Positions 11,571 to 20,652 of a DNA stretch of 64,000 nt are shown here, piece after piece. Source of the DNA: Zizania palustris (Eukaryota; Streptophyta; Magnoliopsida; Poales; Poaceae). A program made the position numbers and the translations under genes. The stretch spans positions 84,289,023-84,353,022 of the forward strand of contig JAAALK010000289.1 in assembly GCA_019279435.1 (NCBI GenBank), given 5' to 3'. How positions within the stretch are numbered: the first letter of the stretch is position 1; each line of letters begins with the position of its first letter. The notes under the pieces are model-generated. The model was not told the DNA's origin and did no database searches. It saw only the letters and a program-made list of their open reading frames with translations.

Positions 11571-12106
11571 GCTACACTAGCCGGATTTACAGATATGGGA
11601 ACAAAATGTCTCTCGGGCACGCTAACAAAGAAATAATTCGAGATATCTCTACCTGACAGTGACAGACATTCTACCTTATCGTGGACGGCATCAATAGACA
11701 CATCAGTCAAAGCAACATGTGCCGAAGTTTCAGTTGGTACAACCTCCACATCGTTGTCATCCCATTGGATCAAGCACTAGTGCAAAGTATAAAGAATACA
11801 ACAATTTGCGTGAATCCAGTCATGCCCAAGTAGCACAATATAGTTACCTTGCACATCAATGATGAAGTATGCCGTCGACAAAGTCTTGTTGCCCACCGTA
11901 AGCTCTAGAGAATGTAAGCCCTTGGCCTCGGAGCTCTCGCCGTTGAAGCCGTTGAGCGTCAGGTTAGTCCTCATCAAGTCATCTTCATTCTTGCCAAGCT
12001 TCTTCAACAGAGAGTACGTCATCAGGTTGACAGTGGCGCCTCCATCTACAAGCATCCTCAAGATCGTCTTTCCGTCGATGTGCCCCTTGACATAGAGAGG
12101 CTTCAA
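11552..12106 (-). pseudogene. Gypsy aspartic protease of F
   Basis: Retropepsin-like domain: MLVDGGATVNLM carries the active-site Asp in the DGG form common in plant Gypsy elements, and VLLGHDWIHANC is the conserved flap/core end. The frame ends at TAG 11775-11777 (CTA on the plus strand); element G has CAG there. It then continues in frame through the following linker. A stop just before the RT segment (about 11555) also separates it from RT. Confidence 0.85.
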
Positions 12107-12363
12107 GTGACGAGCCGTATCCTGGGCTTCTCGAAAATAGCCTCCTATGGGTCGAGGTTCAATTGAGTGACCTCGGCCTCATCCTGAGGAAGAGCAAAGT
12201 CAGCGGGTAGTGTGATGACATTTACGTCCATCGCCTGTGGAGGGTGCCCCTCGGAGACGGGCGTGTAGTCGTCGTCCATCAAATCATCCTCGTGGTCGCA
12301 CGGAGTAGGAGTTAGGTTGTTTACGGCAACCAGCTTCGGCTTCCATACCTATCTCTCTACTGG

Positions 12364-14859
12364 TCAGGGACGGATCTCCTCAAACACGGCGTCTCGCTCA
12401 TCATCGGCCTTCTTCTCGCGCATCTCCTGGGCCTGAAGGCATTGTAGTCGCCTCTTCTGGGACCACGTCATACTTGGTGGTGCCCACGATGGCTGCGGTT
12501 TAGTGTCGGGCGCTACAACCTTGCTCCTAGAGTTTTTGGCCGAATGGGAATCGTTCGAATCAGCCTCAGAAGTTTTGCGTTTGGCGGGGTTTTGTTCCTG
12601 CCTCCTGTCGATTGGACCGGCCTTTTTGGGCCAATCTGACCAGGCTTTGTCGGTCGGACCAGCCATGGTGGGCCGGTCGGACTGACTAGTGTCGGTCTCT
12701 TGAGAAGTGTCGGTCGGACCAGCCACAGTAGGCCAGTCAGACCGAAGTGGTGAGGGCGGTCTGACCATACCTGGGGCTATGGTCCGATCGGCCATCTCCT
12801 TGGGTGGCTTTGGCGGTTCACCATCTCCTTGCTCCTTGGAGGTCCCCTTAGGGATTGGGACATCATGGGACCCCACCTTGACGATGATAGCTCCAAAGTG
12901 TGCCTCTGTGCGTCCTCGTGGTGTGACAGATAGTCTGGAGAAGACGTCGCTGCTTGGAGCGCCCATTTCACCCTACATGTTATAAAATCTGGATGGCACA
13001 AATGGAGCAATATAATATGGCGCAGGATACTCGGGCGGTAGAAAGTAGCAAGGTGGCCACTGCGCCATCAGCAGATGGTATGGTGGCCGAGGGAAAGGTG
13101 GCTCCAATGGCCTTGGCCATCATGGGCCAAACCCACTCTTTTGAGGAGGGCCTGGCCTCATAGGGGGTCCTAGCCAAGCGCTCGCCTTGTCGGCCCTCTT
13201 CTGGTGCTTCTGGAGCAGCATGTCATATGTCACCTTCGGCTTCTTGCGATTCGCAACCGAAGATGATACATTGGTGTTCACCTTCCACACTCCTACCTCA
13301 GGGTTCTTCGTCATGAGCATGTGTGGGCGTGGTTCCCCGATCATGACCTCCTTCCTTTCATTGGACTCGGCCTGCTCGGGCCGAATCTGGACCTTCTCCC
13401 CATCGAGATCAAGAGTGTTCACAGGAAAAGGGTCTTGGTCGAGCTTCATCTTGGGACTTGTATCCAATTTCATCCATCCTTCTTCTATCGCCGATTGAAC
13501 CTACCGACGAAGAACATTGCAATCGTTAGTAGAATGGGAATGAGAATCATGCCACTTACAATAAGCTCGTTTCTTCAAGTCGTCAGCCATCGGAATGATG
13601 TGACCCTTCGGTAACCTGATGAGTTTGTTCTTCAATAAAAAATCAAATATCTTATCGCATTTGGTCACATCAAAAGAATACTTCACCTCGTTGGGACGAC
13701 TCTTAGTCGGAGACGACCGTAACTCAATGCAAGTGATGGGCTTGGCCTTGCTAGACCAAGTCCACTATGCGGTGTACATATTGGCCGAGTCATCCTCGCT
13801 CTCCGATGATTCCTCATCGGAGTGCTCCATGACGTGCACTTCGGCCTTGGGTTTGTTAAATGTCTTGGTGAATCTCGTACCTTTGGCTCAGCTTTCCTGA
13901 ACCAGAGCCTTCTGCAACACCTAACTAACATCAAAGTAATCCTGGCCATTTAGTTTCTCTTTAATGCTTAACGTACTTGGAGACACTCTCGTTAGTCTTC
14001 TGTTTAACCGATGTCAAGTGTGACAGTCTAAGCTCGCTCTCCCCAGTATAGAAATAGTCATGGAACTTCTGCTCCAACAGGGCCCAAGTCTGGACGGAGT
14101 TTGGTGGTAACGCCAAAAACCAAGTGAAAGCGGTGCCGGAAAGCGATAGAGAAAACAACCAAAGTTTCAAAGCATCCGACCCACTAGCTTTGCCACACTA
14201 CGCTAAGAACTGACCTATGTGCTCTAGGGTGTTTTTACTACCTTCACCGTTAAATTTTGTAAACTCGAGCACCCTAAAGCCTCGCGGGTACAGGATGGTA
14301 TCGAAGTAATCAGGGTATGACTTTTGATAAAACCTATCCTATCCTCTAGTTGTCCATCCCGCAACCTCTCTAAATAGTGCGTGAATACGCTCATCAAGGT
14401 CATCTAAGCCTCCTGCCTACGCGTGTCTCTCATGCGGGGGCACGCCACGCGGTGGTATATCATGGTGTCGGCCGTGGGCTCCTCCTCTCGTGGTGGCTCA
14501 CGATATGTGACGTGATTGGGCCTATGCGGGTGTGCGAGAACAGGAGGTGTGGGCAGCGCGGGGAGAGGTAGTGCAGGCGTGGACCGCGGCAGCATATAAT
14601 ATGCGGTAGGAGCGGTTTGATCAGCCATGGGGCCAGTCTAAGCGAGGGCATAATGGCCGGTCGGACCGGCCTGATGGCCAGTCTGACCGACCATTGTCAT
14701 CTGGGTAATTCATCACATATCAATCTGATCGGCCTAAGGGCCGGTCTGACCAACAGGGTCATGCAGGGCCTCGGCCATGGAAGGCGTGTCCGATGATGCG
14801 ACAACTTTTCCGGTACTCCCATCGGTTCTACTATAAATGCGGTGAACAGGGGGTACGTT
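12364..14859 (-). pseudogene. Gypsy gag region of F (capsid, zinc knuckle, basic/proline-rich linker)
   Basis: On the minus strand from 14859: a proline-rich N-terminal part; Retrotrans_gag capsid sequence (LWLFSLSLSGTAFTWFLALP, WALLEQKFHDYFYTGESE, about 13960-14170); a variable segment; a Cys/His element CKWHDSHSHSTNDC (about 13510-13555); and a charged linker down to 12364. Stops and frame changes occur near 14404, 13960 and 13498-13500 (TAG). The linker at 12610-12780 encodes repeats of the type SDWP-AGPTD, the coding face of GGTCGGACC words. E interrupts it at 14860. Confidence 0.75.
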
Positions 14860-17593
14860 TGGGATCGGAATGCTGACTAGAGGGGGTGAATAGGCACCTC
14901 GACAAATTCTCACGAATCTGATGACCTTTTCAAATCACCCAACGTGCCTCTAAATGACCAAAAGTACTCAAAAATACTTTTGAACTTTTTCTTGTACTGA
15001 TCAGACTTTGAAACTACAAAATACAAGTTGGACTTTGAGACTCTGATTTCTTCTGGTTCAGTCGGACTCTGATGCACCGACTTGCTCAGTCAAAGATTGA
15101 TACTCCGACTAGATGCAGAGAAAACCAAAAACTGAATTGCTATCAGGAGGAAGCCTTTAATTCGTACTGTCCAAATAGAAAGGAGTTCTTAGGATTTTAG
15201 AACTACCAACACACATGAGCGGTACCCATTGAAAAATCAATTATGTAAATCAGTATCAATTCAAGTTAAAATCAGTTGCTTCAAATCAGAATAGATGACA
15301 AAAGCTGGATAATAAACATAATTTACTCAACCTGAGCTACTTTAGTAATTGGAAGCAAACTATGCACAAGTATCATATCAAAGCTTACTACAATTACTTA
15401 GCAATAGATTGGAAGTATTTCAGCAAAAAATCATAGTGGAACAGTACTCCAAAAAACTGCACACAATCTGGCACAATTACACTTGAATTGATTCAGAATA
15501 AGTGAAACAGATTCAGAATAAAGCTTGTACAGTCTAATGAGACTGAAATATTGCTAATGACAGAACTGTTCATGAACACAATATTCTTTAGAGAGTTGAT
15601 GATCAAATTCTAGATCATGGCATTAACAGTTCTGATTAGTGAAGATCAAACCTGATGTGAAGCAGCACACAAAATATTGAAGTGAAACTTTGAATTGCAA
15701 TACTGTTTTGGATCAACATTCTTTACCTAGGCATGCTCCTGTATCTTTTCAAGGAAAATAACCATGGCAAGAAGATGATAAACAGTAAAGCTAAAGAAAA
15801 GAATCACAGCAATAAATTTGATGAACACCACTGAGTAATAAATCATAACTTAATCAATTAAGAATCAGTTTCATCAATGATATATGCTAAAAGTTCATCC
15901 TATAGTCAGTTATCTGTTCTCTGCTAATAATGATGAACCGAGCAAAAAGGAAAGGATCTTACACCACAAAATACAGGCACAGTGACTCCCATAACAAGGA
16001 CCAAGAATAATACCCTGTTTTGTCTCCAGGGATTCAAATGATGTGTTCCTCCGGGAATTAAAACAGAAATGAAATATCACAGCTGTTAGTAGCTCAAACA
16101 GATTGGTAAAAGCAAATCTACAGAATCCCAAAAGCAAATCAAAAGTCTGCAATGAACAAACAGCACTGAGAATTCACGTGAAATATGCATGCAACAGTGG
16201 TGGCAGAAGAACACTCCATTGTCAAAGGATAAAACTCAGATGAACATATATTTATCAGAAGAATCAAAAGCTTTCACGATTGAATAACTTTTCTAAACTT
16301 CTGAATCAGAACGAACAACATCAGATAAAAACCCAAGCATCAACACTTCCATATGCCAGAACCATCCTCCTCGCTAAGCACTACTGCACAATAATCTGAT
16401 CAATAAGAGGTGCAGTACAAATATGCTTCGATGGAAGAACTCAGGCAGCAAAAAAAAACTCAAAGCAAAGATGAACCAGTGCAGAAACAAAGAACAACCC
16501 AGAAAGAGGGGGAAAATCGGCTACAGTGTTTTCTCAGGAAGAATCGATGCACCTGTAGCGCTTCCGGGACGTCCGCTCCTGGAGCTCGACGCTGTTCCTA
16601 ATCAGGCACGGCAACACTGTGCCTGGTAAGGTTTCAATCGGTAATCAATCACAGTGAATTGGTTGGAGAGAGAGAAAGCTAGAGAGAGAATAATTTTTGT
16701 GTAATGAACAAATCGCTCTCTAGAATCTGCAGCCATCAAAAGGTTTAGCCAAAATGATCTAAATGACAGCCACCTCCCGAAAGCTCTACTAACCCTTTGG
16801 CATGGAGACCTTTATATAGGCAATCCCATTAAGGTATTCTCCAAAATGCCATTAGGGTTAAAGTTCTAGGTATTTACCTAATTACCATTATGTATTTTCA
16901 GAAATATTAATTCTGAAAATACACAAAGATATACTCCTAATTTATTACATCATTGATCCTATTTTTTAAATATTTTTTTCAGAATTAAGAATTCCAAAAA
17001 ATACTAAAATATTACATTTAATATAGAAGACTAAAATGAAAAATAAATTCCTCATAACTGGAATTAAAAATATTTTCTGATGTGACAGTTTTCAGCCGAA
17101 ACCGACAAAGCCTTCCCGATCACTGACTTGTGACACCAATCCACGAACTCGACCGCCAGCAAGTCTCTCCCACTCTCGATCCCCTTGAGTGCCTGATCAC
17201 TTGCACTGGCCTCCCTTTCGCAGACTTGGTTGTCACGCCGTCTCGACCATTCGTCCATCCATGTCTTGCTCTATCTCCCCGTGCACTCTTGAGATCATCT
17301 CCAACTTCACCCAACCTCTTTGATCCTCCGGCATCGAGCTCTCCACTTGACCCTTGATCACCCACCGTTGATAGTTGGTTAGCATCTCCACCCTGCAGAC
17401 ATGAGACAAGCCAAAACAAGAACCACGACGCACACCGATCCCCTCGGCACAATCCATATCCACACATCGATCCCATCGATGCAAGCAAACCACCACTCAC
17501 TCATCTCTCGAATTCAACACTCCAGATCGAGCAACCTTGTAGATCACTCATCACAAAGACAGAAACCACAATGCGACCTCACTTGGTTTCACA
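14860..17593 (-). repeat. 3' LTR of element E (about 2.73 kb, Copia)
   Basis: The minus strand starts TGTGAAACCAAG directly after a PPT and ends ATTCCGATCCCA. The end resembles the conserved LTR tail of the other Copia families here (TATTCACCCCCTCTAGTCAG). The left boundary could be 14856 rather than 14860 if the terminal TG has mutated. The TATA box is at 16811-16818. The inside is AT-rich and noncoding; small ORFs there have no recognisable domain. Confidence 0.75.
16811..16818 (-). promoter_or_regulatory. TATA box in E LTR
   Basis: Minus strand TATATAAA in GCCTATATAAAGG. Confidence 0.6.
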
Positions 17594-18704
17594 ATCTTCC
17601 CCTTGATGAGTGCATTGACAACCCCAAACAAAAATATGATGAAGGTTTCAAGTTCAGCGCACAATTGACCATAAAAACTCAGAAAAGAGAAGAAATATGT
17701 CACTTGACAATAGATCTCCCCTTTTGGCAAAAACTCATGCAAAGCATTCTCCCTATCTTTGGCAAAAGCATCAATGCATCATGAAAGCCATTACTCCCCC
17801 TTAACAAAGCAATCATCCAAAAGCATCATGTAAACCATTTCTCCCCCTTTGGCAATGCAAGCATCAAGATGATAAAAAGATGCAAAGAAGGGTGTGAGGG
17901 TAGAGTATAGACGCAAACTTCTAAAACATGAGTAATTCTGATTACAGTACAAACAAGTATTTGCCTTGAATATTCTCTAAAAGTATTGAATGAAACACTC
18001 AGATGAATACTATCTAAACAAAAGCATGAGCAAGCATTTTCAAATTTTAGCAAATAAAAGCATCACCACTCAGACTAGCATACTAGACATGGCAAGGCAT
18101 GAAATGCAAAAGCTAATCAAATACTAATAAGATAAGCACATCCCAGTACAAGGAGCTTCAGCAGACTTGATATGGAATCGATTCAAGCTTTTTTATTTTT
18201 TTTATTTTTCATTTTAGTGCCTGGGGTTATTTGCATGTCAACCTTATGCTAACCGACCAAGCTAAGCCTAGGTTGAAACCATCATAAGCTTAAAGCAATG
18301 GTCATGGTGTACACTTCAATGTCCCAGTTCATACCAAAGTGCCATGGTAAGTAGTCCAGAACAAAGTAGTGTGACAAAGCAAACCCGCTTGGATCTTTTC
18401 AATTTCAGCACAAAACAACATGAATATCAATCATTTTCATTCATTTTTTACTTTTCAGCACAATATTTTTGATAAAATCAAGTTGCGTATTAGCATCCAA
18501 GTGAAAAGGACCTAGCTACGAGGTATGTAAAAGATAGAAAATGCACTCAACCTATTCATGCTAGTTTCTAGACTAAGCATTGATCATTTTCAAATTTTCA
18601 CAAATAAAAGTCATGCTCATGACAGATATCAGATGTATTCAAGCCAAGTGTAATCAACAGTATTAAAGACAATACTTCAAAGGCATAACAAAGCATGTAC
18701 TTAT
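17594..18704 (-). other. 3' UTR of element E, first part
   Basis: Minus-strand noncoding region next to the E LTR, beginning with the PPT AAGGGGAAGAT (17604-17594). Further CCCCCTT/CCCCTTT tracts lie at about 17708, 17791 and 17842. At about 18221-18405 it carries the block conserved with B, D and L. It stops at 18704 where D is inserted and resumes at 29818. Confidence 0.8.
18700..18704. repeat. Left target-site duplication of D (CTTAT)
   Basis: Exact match to 29813-29817. Confidence 0.95.
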
Positions 18705-18820
18705 TGAGGAGCCATGCTGAATAGCGTGGGCCTCATGGCTCTAGAAGTGATGAGTCATTGTCAACGATAGTCAACAAGGACTGAAGAAGAGAGGAGATCT
18801 GCTGTTTTATGGGCCGCGTG

Positions 18821-19019
18821 TGACTCAGGTACACGGGCAGCAAGCGACTGTCGGGCAGAGGAGGCTGCGAAGTCGGGCTGGCCCAATCCGGGTGCATGGG
18901 CCAGAAGCAGTAGAAGACCCACTGGGCTGTTGACCAGGATTGACTGAGGTACACGGGCGGTGAGTGATTGCCGGGCTGAGAGAGCTGCGGAATCGGGCCG
19001 GCCCAATCCGGGTACCTGG
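18821..19019 (+). repeat. 79-bp U3 direct repeat in D LTR
   Basis: Copies start TGACTCAGGTACACGGGC (18821) and TGACTGAGGTACACGGGC (18941) and both end near CCCAATCCGGGT. The period is 120 bp. The pair is kept in the J and L LTRs, so it is an old, family-wide enhancer-like arrangement upstream of the TATA box. Confidence 0.85.
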
Positions 19020-19247
19020 TGCAAAGTCGGTGGAGGCTTTGTCAGTTTCGGCGCAAAACTGACAACCGTTGATTCTGTATCCGACTGTCCAGAAGAATAG
19101 CTTCAGGATATGTCATCTGTTACTCTAGGCCCACAGTCAGTCAGTTGTGTCTGTAAAAATACCTAAGGGCAGTAGAGTCTTTTTCTGTATTTTTGAGTCT
19201 GTAAAAACCCTAAGGGGCTGGTAGAATATTCCTAGTGTTGGGCTGCC

Positions 19248-19255
19248 TATAAATA
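19248..19255 (+). promoter_or_regulatory. TATA box in D 5' LTR
   Basis: TATAAATA in GCCTATAAATAGCACCCCAA, about 540 bp from the LTR start. It would drive the genomic RNA. Confidence 0.8.
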
Positions 19256-20589
19256 GCACCCCAATCCCTAGGGTTTGGACTACCCTTTTGCTGAAATTGA
19301 ATACCACTCTTTGGGTCACTCTTTTCCCCTGTCTTCTCTCTCCTGTGTGCGCCGCCAGGCCCTTGTGCTTCTCTGTTCGTGGCTCATTTTGGCTCAAATC
19401 TCTTGGATGCTTTTAATCCTTGGTTCCTGGAGAATTTATTGTTTGCATCTGGTTGGTTTGGAGAGTTATTGAGTTGGATTCGGGCTGCTGTATTTATTTC
19501 TTGGGAAGAAGCTTCTTCGGCTGGGTGTGTTCTTCACGGTGGAAGTACTAGTTCTTGCTGTTGCAAATAGTACTGCTTTACTGTAGCTACAGTGTTCGGC
19601 TGCAGCTTTTCACCTTCGATTGCCCAGCTTTTTGATCGAAGCTGACAGTCTCTTTTGCCTTTTCCTGGTGTGTCTGCCGAAGCTCGGTTCTGTGCGAAGC
19701 CCCTCAACTCCGTGAGGCAAGCTCCGATCGAACCTTGTTAAAGGCTTCGCTCAGTTTTTCGAACTTCGGTTTCTGTGTCTGAGTTGCTAGCTTCGAAGTT
19801 CCCCTGTATCGAAATCATAGCATACTTCGAACTGGCATACTCCGAATCTATCTGTTCGAAGTGCACACTTCGTTAGGCTTCGAAGTGGGGTTCGAAGTTT
19901 TGTCTGTTCTGACAGACTTCGCTTCTTTGTTCGAAGGTTGTTTGTTTGTGTGTTGTGTTCGAAGTTTTTGTGTTCGAAGGTTTAGCTCCGAAAGCTTTCG
20001 GTTCTAAGTGTGTTCGAAGTTTTGTCTTCGAAGTGTACTTCGAAGAAGGCTTCGGCACTGTTTACTTCGCTCCGAAGCTCGTGACTCGAAGTTGCGTTCG
20101 AAGTCTTGTCTTCGAAGTGCTTACTTCGAACCAAGCTCCGGCACTGCTTTTACTTCGCTTCGAAGTACACTTCGCTTCTTACTTCTTCGAACTAGGCTAG
20201 ACAGTGACACCTTCGGCATTTCGGACAGACTCCGACACCAACCTCCGAAGCAGACCTCGACGTGCGAAGGGGGCTTCGCCAAGACCCGAACAGGAGACAA
20301 CTTTGGACAGTAACTTCTCTTTTCACTCTATACATACTTAGATCATTTCTTTGAGAAGTATAGGCCTGTTACACCTTGTTTATCTGCCTAGTTGCACCAC
20401 TTTAGGTTTACACTGTTTATCATCAGTTGCTTCTAGGTTAGAAACCTTTAGACTTAGGCCTACTGTCTACTTTCTGCTGCATAGTATTTTTGAGGTGCGT
20501 TGGGTATTGGGAACAGGCCATAGATTCGAAAGAATTTTTAAGGCGCCCATTCACCCCCCCCCTCTGGTCGCTACTTTCGGTCCTACAAG

Positions 20590-20601
20590 TGGTATCAGAG
20601 C
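20590..20601 (+). promoter_or_regulatory. Primer-binding site of D
   Basis: TGGTATCAGAGC, complementary to the initiator-Met tRNA 3' end, two bases after the LTR. Confidence 0.95.
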
Positions 20602-20652
20602 GAGGTTAGGGTTTTTCCATACCTTAACCGGTTCTAAACCCCAGTAGTGACT

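Larger units (their letters stand above)
9373..14859 (-). mobile_element. Element F: Ty3/Gypsy, Tat-type, internal fragment
   Basis: Reading right to left: gag, protease, RT, RNase H and a second RNase H. Integrase is missing because B was inserted at 9372. The upstream gag and LTR are missing because E was inserted at 14860. The Tat assignment comes from the extra RNase H-like domain (PWKLYFDGSA, NNQAKYEALL) after the normal RNase H, and from close similarity to element G. All domains carry frameshifts or stops. Confidence 0.82.
18705..20587 (+). repeat. 5' LTR of D (1883 bp)
   Basis: TGAGGAGCCA ... TTTCGGTCCTACA. U3 contains a 79-bp direct repeat (18821-18899 and 18941-19019). The TATA box is at 19248-19255. 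Between about 19750 and 20190 the R/U5 part has about 17 TTCGAA palindromes. The end is followed by the PBS after two bases. Confidence 0.97.

Noticed and set aside
17120..17500. 126-aa minus-strand ORF in the E LTR as a gene
   Set aside because: Inside the LTR and without homology to anything I recognise; no start context or domain.
18733..19024. Minus-strand ORFs in the D LTR (also 27957-28248, 41499-41750 and plus-strand versions in L)
   Set aside because: They trace the duplicated U3 segment on the antisense strand. Recurrence reflects repeat copies, with no domain.
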